Shown here piece after piece: positions 13,172-26,700 of a DNA stretch of 64,000 bases. The position numbers were made by a program, and so were the translations under genes. The DNA is from Calliphora vicina (lineage: Eukaryota; Arthropoda; Insecta; Diptera; Calliphoridae). How positions within the stretch are numbered: position 1 is the stretch's first letter; the number at the start of each line of letters is the position of its first letter. The notes beneath the pieces are model-generated. The model did not search any database. It saw nothing but the letters and a program-made list of their open reading frames with translations, and was not told where the DNA came from. Location of the stretch: positions 47,980,870 through 48,044,869 of the forward strand of contig NC_088784.1 of NCBI RefSeq assembly GCF_958450345.1, read 5' to 3'.

Positions 13172-16100
13172 GCGGGTATATCGGACATTTTTCGCAAAAT
13201 GTCCCAAAATTACACCAGTTTTTAACGACTTCATATAAATCGCAATTTTAAAAGGCCCTAAAGAGCTAGGAAGCTAAATTTTTTTTATATTTGGATTGCA
13301 TGAGATTGTAGCTTTCTAACAAGGTATAACTTAAGTAGCTAGCATAAATAGTGCCCGATATATATGCAGGTATATCGGAAATTTTTCGAAAAATGTCCCA
13401 AAATTACCCCAGTTTTTAACGACTTCATATAAATCGCAATTTTAAAAGGCCATAAAGAGCTAGGAAGCTAATTATTTTTAAATTTGGATTGCATGAGATT
13501 GTAGCTTTCTAACAAGGTATAACTTAAGTAGCTAGCATAAATAGTACCCGATATATATGCGGGTATATCGGACATTTTTCGCAAAATGTCCCAAAATTAC
13601 CCCAGTTTTTAACGACTTCATATAAATCGCAATTTTAAAAGGCCATAAAGAGCTAGGAAGCTAATTATTTTTAAATTTGGATTGCATGAGATTGTAGCTT
13701 TCTGACAAGGTATAACTTAAGTAGCTAGCATAAATAGTACCCGATATATATGCGGGTATATCGGACATTTTTCGAAAAATGTCCCAAAATTACCCCAGTT
13801 TTTAACGACTTCATACAAATCGCAATTTTAAAAGGCCATAAAGAGCTAGGAAGCTAATTATTTTTAAATTTGGATTGCATGAGATTGTAGCTTTCTAACA
13901 AGGTATAACTTAAGTAGCTAGCATAAACAGTACCCGATATATATGCGGGTATATCGGACATTTTTCGCAAAATGTCCCAAAATTACCCCAGCTTTTAACG
14001 ACTTCTATAAATCGCAATTTTAAAAGGCCATAAAGAGCTAGGAAGCTAATTATTTTTAAATTTGGATTGCATGAGGTTGTAGCTTTCTAACAAGGTATAA
14101 CTTAAGTAGCTAGCATAAATAGTACCCGATATATATGCGGGTATATCGGACATTTTTCGAAAAATGTCCCAAAATTACCCCAGTTTTTAACGACTTCATA
14201 TAAATCGCAATTTTAAAAGGCCATAAAGAGCTAGGAAGCTAATTATTTTTAAATTTGGATTGCATGAGATTGTAGCTTTCTAACAAGGTATAACTTAAGT
14301 AGCTAGCATAAATAGTACCCCATATATATGCGGGTATATCGGACATTTTTCGCAAAATGTCCCAAAATTACCCCAGTTTTTAACGACTTCATATAAATCG
14401 CAATTTTAAAAGGCCCTAAAGAGCTAGGAAGCTAAATTTTTTTATATTTGGATTGCATGAGATTGTAGCTTTCTAACAAGGTATAACTTAAGTAGCTAGC
14501 ATAAATAGTACCCGATATATATGCGGGTATATCGGACATTTTTCGAAAAATGTCACAAAATTACCCCAGTTTTTAACGACTTCATATAAATCGCAATTCT
14601 AAAGGCCGCTAAAGAGCTAGGAAACTCAGTTTTTTATATTTGGATTGCATGAGATTGTAGCTTTCTAACAAGGTATAACTTAAGTAGCTAGCGTAAATAG
14701 TGACCGATATATATGCAGGTATATCGGAAATTTTTCGAAAAATTTCCCAAAATTACCCCAGTTTTTAACGACTTCATATAAATCGCAATTCTAAAGGCCG
14801 CTAAAGAGCTAGGAAACTCATTTTTCTATATTTGGATTGCATGAGATTGTAGCTTTCTAACAAGGTATAACTTAAGTAGCTAGCATAAATAGTACCCGAT
14901 ATATATGCAGGTATATCGGAAATTTTTCGAAAAATGTCCCAAAATTACCCCAGCTTTTAACGACTTCATATAAATCGCAATTCTAAAGGCCCCTAAAGAG
15001 CAAGGGAGCTAATTACTTTTAAATTTGGATTGCATGAGATTGTAGCTTTCTAACAAGGTATAATTTAAGTAGCTAGCATAAATAGTACCCGATATATATG
15101 CCCCAGTTTTTAACGACTTCATATAAATCGCAATTTTAAAAGGCCATAAAGAGCTAGGAAGCTAATTATTTTTAAATTTGGATTGCATGAGATTGTAGCT
15201 TTCTAACAAGGTATAATTTAAGTAGCTAGCAGAAATAGTACCCGATATATATGCGGGTATATCAGACATTTTTCGAAAAATGTCCCAAAATTACCCCAGT
15301 TTTTAACGACTTCATATAAATCGCAATTTTAAAGGCCGCTAAAGAGCTAAGAATTGCATGAGATTGTAGCTTTCTAACAAGGTATAATATAAGTAGCTAG
15401 CATAAATAGTACCCGATATATATGCCGGTATATCAGACATTTTTCGAAAAATGTCCCAAAATTACCCCAGTTTTTAACGACTTCATATAAATCGCAATTT
15501 TAAAGGCCTCTAAAGACCTAAGAATTGCATGAGATTGTAGCTCTCTAACAAGGTATAACTTAAGTAGCTAGCATAAACAGTACCCGATATATATGCGGGT
15601 ATATCGGACATTTTTCGAAAAATGTCACAAAATTACCCCAGTTTTTAACGACTTCATATAAATCGCAATTCTAAAGGCCGCTAAAGAGCTAGGAAACTCA
15701 TTTTTTATATTTGGATTGCATGAGATTGTAGCTTTCTAACAAGGTATAACTTAAGTAGCTAGCATAAATAGTGACCGATATATATGCAGGTATATCGGAA
15801 ATTTTTCGAAAAATGTCCCAAAATTACCCCAGTTTTTAACGACTTCATATAAATCGCAATTTTAAAAGGCCATAAAGAGCTAGGAAGCTAATTATTTTTA
15901 AATTTGGATTGCATGAGATCGTAGCTTTCTAACAAGGTATAACTTAAGTACCTAGCATAAATAGTACCCGATATATATGCGGGTATATCGGACATTTTCC
16001 GCAAAATGTCCCAAAATTACCCCAGTTTTTAACGACTTCATATAAATCGCAATTTTAAAAGGCCATAAAGAGCTAGGAAGCTAATTATTTTTAAATTTGG

Positions 16101-16599
16101 ATTGCATGAGATTGTAGCTTTCTAACAAGGTATAACTTAAGTAGCTAGCATAAATAGTACCCGATATATATGCGGGTATATCAGACATTTTTCGAAAAAT
16201 GTCACAAAATTACCCCAGTTTTTAACGACTTCATATAAATCGCAATTCTAAAGGCCGCTAAAGAGCTAGGAAACTCATTTTTTATATTTGGATTGCATGA
16301 GATTGTAGCTTTCTAACAAGGTATAATTTAAGTAGCTAGCAGTACCCGATATATATGCGGGTATATCAGAAATTTTTCGAAAAATGTCCCAAAATTACCC
16401 CAGTTTTTAACGACTTCATATAAATCGCAATTCTAAAGGCCGCTAAAGAGCTAGGAAACTCATTTTTTTATATTTGGATTGCATGAGATAGTAGCTTTCT
16501 AACAAGGTATAACTTAAGTAGCTAGCATAAATAGTGCCCGATATATATGCAGGTATATCGGAAATTTTTCGAAAAATGTCCCAAAATTACCCCAGTTTT

Positions 16600-19540
16600 T
16601 ATATTTGGATTGCATGAGATTGTAGCTTTCTAACAAGGTATAACTTAAGTAGCTAGCATAAACAGTACCCGATATATATGCGGGTATATCGGACATTTTT
16701 CGAAAAATGTCACAAAATTACCCCAGTTTTTAACGACTTCATATAAATCGCAATTCTAAAGGCCGCTAAAGAGCTAGGAAACTCATTTTTTATATTTAGA
16801 TTGTATGAGATTGTAGCTTTCTAACAAGGTATAACTTAAGTAGCTAGCATAAATAGTACCCGATATATATGCAGGTATATCGGAAATTTTTCTAAAAATG
16901 TCCCAAAATTACCCCAGCTTTTAACGACTTCATATAAATCGCAATTCTAAAGGCCCCTAAAGAGCTAGGAAGCTAATTATTTTTAAATTTGGATTGCATG
17001 AGATTGTAGCTTTCTAACAAGGTATAATTTAAGTAGCTAGCATAAATAGTACCCGATATATATGCGGGTATATCAGACATTTTTCGAAAAATGTCCCAAA
17101 ATTACCCCAGTTTTTAACGACTTCATATAAATCGCAATTTTAAAGGCCGCTAAAGAGCTAAGAATTGCATGAGATTGTAGCTTTCTAACAAGGTATAACT
17201 TAAGTAGCTAGCATAAACAGTACCCGATATATATGCGGGTATATCGGACATTTTTCCAAAAATGTCACAAAATTACCCCAGTTTTTAACGACTTCATATA
17301 AATCGCAATTCTAAAGGCCGCTAAAGAGCTAGGAAACTCATTTTTTATATTTGGATTGCATGAGATTGTAGCTTTCTAACAAGGTATAACTTAAGTAGCT
17401 AGCATAAATAGTGACCGATATATATGCAGGTATATCGGAAATTTTTCGAAAAATGTCCCAAAATTACCCCAGTTTTTAACGACTTCATATAAATCGCAAT
17501 TTTAAAAGGCCATAAAGAGCTAGGAAGCTAATTATTTTTAAATTTGGATTGCATGAGATTGTAGCTTTCTAACGAGGTATAACTTAAGTAGCTAGCATAA
17601 ATAGTACCCGATATATATGCGGGTATATCGGACATTTTCCGCAAAATGTCCCAAAATTACCCCAGTTTTTAACGACTTCATATAAATCGCAATTTTAAAA
17701 GGCCATAAAGAGCTAGGAAGCTAATTATTTTTAAATTTGGATTGCATGAGACTGAAGCTTTCTAACAATATATATCGGAAATTTTTCGAAAAATGTCCCA
17801 AAATTACCCCAGTTTTTAACGACTTCATATAAATCGCAATTTTAAAAGGCCATAAAGAGCTAGGAAGCTAATTATTTTTAAATTTGGATTGCATGAGATT
17901 GTAGCTTTCTAACAAGGTATAACTTATGTAGCTAGCATAAATAGTACCCGATATATATGCGGGTATATCGGACATTTTTCGCAAAATGTCCCAAAATTAC
18001 CCCAGTTTTTAACGACTTCATATAAATCGCAATTTTAAAAGGCCCTAAAGAGCTTGGAAGCTAAATTTTTTTATATTTGGATTGCATGAGATTGTAGCTT
18101 TCTAACAAGGTATAACTTAAGTAGCTAGCATAAACAGTACCCGATATATATGCGGGTATATCGGACATTTTTCGAAAAATGTCACAAAATTACCCCAGTT
18201 TTTAACGACTTCATATAAATCGCAATTCTAAAGGCCGCTAAAGAGCTAGGAAACTCATTTTTTATATTTAGATTGTATGAGATTGTAGCTTTCTAACAAG
18301 GTATAACTTAAGTAGCTAGCATAAATAGTACCCGATATATATGCAGGTATATCGGAAATTTTTCGAAAAATGTCCCAAAATTACCCCAGCTTTTAACGAC
18401 TTCATATAAATCGCAATTCTAAAGGCCCCTAAAGAGCTAGGAAGCTAATTATTTTTAAATTTGGATTGCATGAGATTGTAGCTTTCTAACAAGGTATAAT
18501 TTAAGTAGCTAGCATAAATAGTACCCGATATATATGCGGGTATATCAGACATTTTTCGAAAAATGTCCCAAAATTACCCCAGTTTTTAACGACTTCATAT
18601 AAATCGTAATTTTAAAGGCCGCTAAAGAGCTAAGAATTGCATGAGATTGTAGCTTTCTAACAAGGTATAACTTAAGTAGCTAGCATAAACAGTACCCGAT
18701 ATATATGCGGGTATATCGGACATTTTTCGAAAAATGTCACAAAATTACCCCAGTTTTTAACGACTTCATATAAATCGCAATTCTAAAGGCCGCTAAAGAG
18801 CTAGGAAACTCATTTTTTACATTTGGATTGCATGAGATTGTAGCTTTCTAACAAGGTATAACTTAAGTAGCTAGCATAAATAGTGACCGATATATATGCA
18901 GGTATATCGGAAATTTTTCGAAAAATGTCCCAAAATTACCCCAGTTTTTAACGACTTCATATAAATCGCAATTTTAAAAGGCCATAAAGAGCTAGGAAGC
19001 TAATTATTTTTAAATTTGGATTGCATGAGATTGTAGCTTTCTAACAAGGTATAACTTAAGTAGCTAGCATAAATAGTACCCGATATATATGCGGGTATAT
19101 CGGACATTTTCCGCAAAATGTCCCAAAATTACCCCAGTTTTTAACGACTTCATATAAATCGCAATTTTAAAAGGCCATAAAGAGCTAGGAAGCTAATTAT
19201 TTTTAAATTTGGATTGCATGAGATTGAAGCTTTCTAACAATATATATCGGAAATTTTTCGAAAAATGTCCCAAAATTACCCCAGTTTTTAACGACTTCAT
19301 ATAAATCGCAATTTTAAAAGGCCATAAAGAGCTAGGAAGCTAATTATTTTTAAATTTGGATTGCATGAGATTGTAGCTTTCTAACAAGGTATAACTTATG
19401 TAGCTAGCATAAATAGTACCCGATATATATGCGGGTATATCGGACATTTTTCGCAAAATGTCCCAAAATTACCCCAGTTTTTAACGACTTCATATAAATC
19501 GCAATTTTAAAAGGCCCTAAAGAGCTTGGAAGCTAAATTT
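16600..19540 (+). repeat. Higher-order repeat, 1,472 bp, two tandem copies
   Basis: Shared private variants are spaced 1,472 bp: 'gattgtatga' at 16799 and 18271, the shortened junction 'tctaacaatatatatcgg' at 17761 and 19233, 'aacttatgta' at 17921 and 19393, and the 'agagcttgg' variant near 18,050 and 19,522. The block includes several shortened monomers, so 1,472 bp is not a whole number of 193-bp units. Confidence 0.87.
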
Positions 19541-20459
19541 TTTTATATTTGGATTGCATGAGATTGTAGCTTTCTAACAAGGTATAACTTAAGTAGCTAG
19601 CATAAATAGTACCCGATATATATGCGGGTATATCGGACATTTTTCGAAAAATGTCACAAAATTACCCCAGTTTTTAACGACTTCATATAAATCGCAATTC
19701 TAAAGGCCGCTAAAGAGCTAGGAAACTCATTTTTTATATTTGGATTGCATGAGATTGTAGCTTTCTAACAAGGTATAACTTAAGTAGCTAGCATAAATAG
19801 TACCCGATATATATGCAGGTATATCGGAAATTTTTCGAAAAATGTCCCAAAATTACCCCAGCTTTTAACGACTTCATATAAATCGCAATTCTAAAGGCCC
19901 CTAAAGAGCTAGGAAGCTAATTATTTTTAAATTTGGATTGCATGAGATTGTAGCTTTCTAACAAGGTATAATTTAAGTAGCTAGCAGTACCCGATATATA
20001 TGCGGGTATATCAGAAATTTTTCGAAAAATGTCCCAAAATTACCCCAGTTTTTAACGACTTCATATAAATCGCAATTCTAAAGGCCGCTAAAGAGCTAGG
20101 AAACTCATTTTTTTATATTTGGATTGCATGAGATTGTAGCTTTCTAACAAGGTATAACTTAAGTAGCTAGCATAAATAGTACCCGATATATATGCGGGTA
20201 TATCGGACATTTTTCGAAAAATGTCACAAAATTACCCCAGTTTTTAACGACTTCATATAAATCGCAATTCTAAAGGCCGCTAAAGAGCTAGGAAACTCAT
20301 TTTTTATATTTAGATTGCATGAGATCGTAGCTTTCTAAAAAGGTATAATTTAAGTAGCTAGCATAAATAGTACCCGATATATATGCGGGTATATCAGACA
20401 TTTTTCGAAAAATGTCCCAAAATTACCCCAGTTTTTAACGACTTCATATAAATCGCAAT

Positions 20460-23200
20460 TTTAAAAGGCCATAAAGAGCTAGGAAGCTAATTATTTTTAA
20501 ATTTGGATTGCATGAGATTGAAGCTTTCTAACAAGGTATAACTTAAGTAGCTAGCATAAATAGTACCCGATATATATGCAGGTATATCGGAAATTTTTCG
20601 AAAAATGTCCCAAAATTACCCCAGTTTTTGTATTTGGATTGCATGAGATTGTAGCTTTCTAACAAGGTATAACTTAAGTAGCTAGCATAAACAGTACCCG
20701 ATATATATGCGGGTATATCGGACATTTTTCGAAAAATGTCACAAAATTACCCCAGTTTTTAACGACTTCATATAAATCGCAATTCTAAAGGCCGCTAAAG
20801 AGCTAGGAAACTCATTTTTTATATTTAGATTGCATGAGATTGTAGCTTTCTAACAAGGTATAACTTAAGTAGCTAGCATAAATAGTACCCGATATATATG
20901 CAGGTATATCGGAAATTTTTCGAAAAATGTCCCAAAATTACCCCAGCTTTTAACGACTTCATATAAATCGCAATTCTAAAGGCCCCTAAAGAGCTAGGAA
21001 GCTAATTATTTTTAAATTTGGATTGCATGAGATTGTAGCTTTCTAACAAGGTATAATTTAAGTAGCTAGCAGAAATAGTACCCGATATGTATGCAGGTAT
21101 ATCAGACATTTTTCGAAAAATGTCCCAAAATTACCCCAGTTTTTAACGACTTCATATAAATCGCAATTTTAAAGGCCGCTAAAGAGCTAAGAATTGCATG
21201 AGATTGTAGCTTTCTAACAAGGTATAACTTAAGTAGCTTGCATAAACAGTACCCGATATATATGCAGGTATATCGGACATTTTTCGAAAAATGTCACAAA
21301 ATTACCCCAGTTTTTAACGACTTCATATAAATCGCAATTCTAAAGGCCGCTAAAGAGCTAGGAAACTCATACCCCAGTTTTTAACGACTTCATATAAATC
21401 GCAATTCTAAAGGCCCCTAAAGACCTAGGAAGCTAATTATTTTTAAATTTGGATTGCATGAGATTGTAGCTTTCTGACAAGGTATAACTTAAGTAGCTAG
21501 CATTAATAGTACCCGATATATATGCGGGTATATCGGACATTTTTCGAAAAATGTCCCAAAATTACCCCAGTTTTTAACGACTTCATATAAATCGCAATTT
21601 TAAAAGGCCGTAAAGAGCTAGGAAGCTAATTATTTTTAAATTTGGATTGCATGAGATCGTAGCTTTCTAACAAGGTATAACATAAGTAGCTAGTATAAAT
21701 AGTACCCGATATATATGCGGGTATATCGGACATTTTTCGCAAAATGTCCCAAAATTACCCCAGTTTTTAACGACTTCATATAAATCGCAATTTTAAAAGG
21801 CCATAAAGAGCTAGGAAGCTAATTATTTTTAAATTTGGATTGCATGAGATTGTAGCTTTCTAACAAGGTATAACTTAAGTAGCTAGCATAAATAGTACCC
21901 GATATATATGCGGGTATATCGGACATTTTCCGCAAAATGTCCCAAAATTACCCCAGTTTTTAACGACTTCATATAAATCGCAATTTTAAAAGGCCATAAA
22001 GAGCTAGGAAGCTAATTATTTTTAAATTTGGATTGCATGAGATTGAAGCTTTCTAACAAGGTATAACTTAAGTAGCTAGCATAAATAGTACCCGATATAT
22101 ATGCAGGTATATCGGAAATTTTTCGAAAAATGTCCCAAAATTACCCCAGTTTTTATATTTGGATTGCATGAGATTGTAGCTTTCTAACAAGGTATAACTT
22201 AAGTAGCTAGCATAAACAGTACCCGATATATATGCGGGTATATCGGACATTTTTCGAAAAATGTCACAAAATTACCCCAGTTTTTAACGACTTCATATAA
22301 ATCGCAATTCTAAAGGCCGCTAAAGAGCTAGGAAACTCATTTTTTATATTTAGATTGCATGAGATTGTAGCTTTCTAACAAGGTATAATTTAAGTAGCTA
22401 GCAGAAATAGTACCCGATATATATGCGGGTATATCAGACATTTTTCGAAAAATGTCCCAAAATTACCCCAGTTTTTAACGACTTCATATAAATCGCAATT
22501 TTAAAGGCCGCTAAAGAGCTAAGAATTGCATGAGATTGTAGCTTTCTAACAAGGTATAACTTAAGTAGCTTGCATAAACAGTACCCGATATATATGCGGG
22601 TATATCGGACATTTTTCGAAAAATGTCACAAAATTACCCCAGTTTTTAACGACTTCATATAAATCGCAATTCTAAAGGCCGCTAAAGAGCTAGGAAACTC
22701 ATACCCCAGTTTTTAACGACTTCATATAAATCGCAATTCTAAAGGCCCCTAAAGACCTAGGAAGCTAATTATTTTTAAATTTGGATTGCATGAGATTGTA
22801 GCTTTCTGACAAGGTATAACTTAAGTAGCTAGCATAAATAGTACCCGATATATATGCGGGTATATCGGACATTTTTCGAAAAATGTCCCAAAATTACCCC
22901 AGTTTTTAACGACTTCATATAAATCGCAATTTTAAAAGGCCGTAAAGAGCTAGGAAGCTAACTATTTTTAAATTTGGATTGCATGAGATCGTAGCTTTCT
23001 AACAAGGTATAACATAAGTAGCTAGTATAAATAGTACCCGATATATATGCGGGTATATCGGACATTTTTCGCAAAATGTCCCAAAATTACCCCAGTTTTT
23101 AACGACTTCATATAAATCGCAATTTTAAAAGGCCATAAGGAGCTAGGAAGCTAATTATTTTTAAATTTGGATTGCATGAGATTGTAGCTTTCTAACAAGG
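20460..23200 (+). repeat. Tandem duplicated block with a one-monomer indel (1,525 then 1,332 bp offset)
   Basis: The left part of the block repeats at 1,525 bp (20,543 and 22,068 are equivalent positions). Its right part, marked by the junction 'aactcataccccag', repeats at 1,332 bp ('accccag' at 21371 and 22703). The 193-bp difference is exactly one monomer, present at about 20,860-21,050 and missing from the second copy. This is direct evidence of whole-monomer gain or loss inside a duplicated block. Confidence 0.82.
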
Positions 23201-23789
23201 TATAACTTAAGTAGCTAGCATAAATAGTACCCGATATATATGCGGGTATATCGGACATTTTTCGAAAAATATCCCAAAATTACCCCAGTTTTTAACGACT
23301 TCATATAAATCGCAATTTTAAAAGGCCATAAAGAGCTAGAGCTAAATTTGGATTGCATGAGATTGTTGCTTTCTAACAAGGTATAACTTAAGTAGCTAGC
23401 ATAAATAGTACCCGATATATATGCGGGTATATCGGACATTTTTCGCAAAATGTCCCAAAATTACCCCAGTTTTTAACGACTTCATATAAATCGCAATTTT
23501 AAAAGGCCATAAAGAGCTAGGAAGCTAATTATTTTTAAATTTGGATTGCATGAGGTTGTAGCTTTCTAACAAGGTATAACTTAAGTAGCTAGCATAAATA
23601 GTACCCGATATATATGCGGGTATATCGGACATTTTTCGCAAAATGTCCCAAAATTACCCCAGTTTTTAACGACTTCATATAAATCGCAATTCTAAAGGCC
23701 GCTAAAGAGCTAGGAAACTCATTTTTTTATATTTGGATTGCATGAGATTGTAGCTTTCTAACAAGGTATAACTTAAGTAGCTAGCATAA

Positions 23790-26700
23790 ATATTACCCGA
23801 TATATATGCGGGTATATCGGACATTTTTCGAAAAATGTCCCAAAATTACCCTAGTTTTTAACGACTTCATATAAATCGCAATTTTAAAAGGCCATAAAGA
23901 GCTAGGAAGCTAATTATTTTTAAATTTGGATTGCATGAGATTGTAGCTTTCTAACAAGGTATAACTTAAATAGCTAGCATAAATAGTACCCGATATATAT
24001 GCGGGTATATCGGACATTTTTCGCAAAATGTCCCAAAATTACCCCAGTTTTTAACGACTTCATATAAATCGCAATTTTAAAAGGCCATAAAGAGCTAGGA
24101 AGCTAATTATTTTTAAATTTGGATTGCATGAGGTTGTAGCTTTCTAACAAGGTATAACTTAAGTAGTTAGCATAAATAGTACCCGATATATATGCGGGTA
24201 TATCGGACATTTTTCGCAAAATGTCCCAAAATTACCCCAGTTTTTAACGACTTCATATAAATCGCAATTTTAAAAGGCCCTAAAGAGCTAGGAAGCTAAA
24301 TTTTTTTATATTTGGATTGCATGAGATTGTAGCTTTCTAACAAGGTATAACTTAAGTAGCTAGCATAAATAGTACCCGATATATATGCGGGTATATCGGA
24401 CATTTTTCGAAAAATGTCACAAAATTACCCCAGTTTTTAACGACTTCATATAAATCGCAATTCTAAAGGCCGCTAAAGAGCTAGGAAACTAATTTTTTTA
24501 TATTTGGATTGCATGAGATTGTAGCTTTCTAACAAGGTATAACTTAAGTAGCTAGCATAAATAGTACCCAATATATATGCAGGTATATCGGAAATTTTTC
24601 GAAAAATGTCCCAAAATTACCCCAGCTTTTAACGACTTCATATAAATCGCAATTCTAAAGGCCCCTAAAGAGCTAGGAAGCTAATTATTTTTAAATTTGG
24701 ATTGCATGAGATTGTAGCTTTCTAACAAGGTATAATTTAAGTAGCTAGCATAAATAGTACCCGATATATATGCGGGTATATCAGACATTTTTCGAAAAAT
24801 GTCCCAAAATTACCCCAGTTTTTAACGACTTCATATAAATCGCAATTCTAAAGGCTGCTAAAGAGCTAGGAAACTCATTTTTTTATATTTGGATTGCATG
24901 GGATTGTAGCTTTATAACAAGGTATAACTTAAGTAGCTAGCATAAATAGTGCCCGATATATATGCAGGTATATCGGAAATTTTTCGAAAAATGTCCCAAA
25001 ATTACCCCAGTTTTTAACGACTTCATATAAATCGCAATTTTAAAAGGCCATAAAGAGCTAGGAAGCTAATTATTTTTAAATTTGGATTGCATGAGATTGT
25101 AGCTTTCTAACAAGGTATAACTTAAGTAGCTAGCATAAATAGTACCCGATATATATGCGGGTATATCGGACATTTTTCGCAAAATGTCCCAAAATTACCC
25201 CAGATTTTAACGACTTCATATAAATCGCAATTTTAAAAGGCCATAAAGAGCTAGAGCTAAATTTGGATTGCATGAGATTGTTGCTTTCTAACAAGGTATA
25301 ACTTAAGTAGCTAGCATAAATAGTACCCGATATATATGCGGGTATATCGGACATTTTTCGAAAAATGTCCCAAAATTACCCCAGTTTTTAACGACTTCAT
25401 ATAAATCGCAATTCTAAAGGCCCCTAAAGACCTAGGAAGCTAATTATTTTTAAATTTGGATTGCATGAGATTGTAGCTTTCTGACAAGGTATAACTTAAG
25501 TAGATAGCATAAATAGTACCCGATATATATGCGGGTATATCGGACATTTTTCGAAAAATTTCCCAAAATTACCCCAGCTTTTAACGACTTCATATAAATC
25601 GCAATTCTAAAGGCCCCTAAAGAGCTAGGAAGCTAATTAGCTAGTATAAATAGTACCCGATTTATATGCGGGTATATCGGACATTTTTCGCAAAATGTCC
25701 CAAAATTACCCCAGTTTTTAACGACTTCATATAAATCGCAATTTTAAAAGGCCATAAAGAGCCAGGAAGCTAATTATTTTTAAATTTGGATTGCATGAGA
25801 TTGTAGCTTTCTAACAAGGTATAACTTAAGTAGCTAGCATAAATAGTGACCGATATATATGCAGGTATATCGGAAATTTTTCGAAAAATGTCCCAAAATT
25901 ACCCCAGTTTTTAACGACTTCATATAAATCGCAATTTTAAAAGGCCATAAAGAGCTAGGAAGCTAATTATTTTTAAATTTGGATTGCATGAGATTGTAGC
26001 TTTCTAACAAGGTATAACTTAAGTAGCTAGCATAAATAGTACCCGATATATATGCGGGTATATCGGACATTTTTCGCAAAATGTCCCAAAATTACCCCAG
26101 ATTTTAACGACTTCATATAAATCGCAATTTTAAAAGGCCATAAAGAGCTAGAGCTAAATTTGGATTGCATGAGATTGTTGCTTTCTAACAAGGTATAACT
26201 TAAGTAGCTAGCATAAATAGTACCCGATATATATGCGGGTATATCGGACATTTTTCGAAAAATGTCCCAAAATTACCCCAGTTTTTAACGACTTCATATA
26301 AATCGCAATTCTAAAGGCCCCTAAAGACCTAGGAAGCTAATTATTTTTAAATTTGGATTGCATGAGATTGTAGCTTTCTGACAAGGTATAACTTAAGTAG
26401 ATAGCATAAATAGTACCCGATATATATGCGGGTATATCGGACATTTTTCGAAAAATTTCCCAAAATTACCCCAGCTTTTAACGACTTCATATAAATCGCA
26501 ATTCTAAAGGCCCCTAAAGAGCTAGGAAGCTAATTAGCTAGTATAAATAGTACCCGATATATATGCGGGTATATCGGACATTTTTCGCAAAATGTCCCAA
26601 AATTACCCCAGTTTTTAACGACTTCATATAAATCGCAATTTTAAAAGGCCATAAAGAGCTAGGAAGCTAATTATTTTTAAATTTGGATTGCATGAGATTG

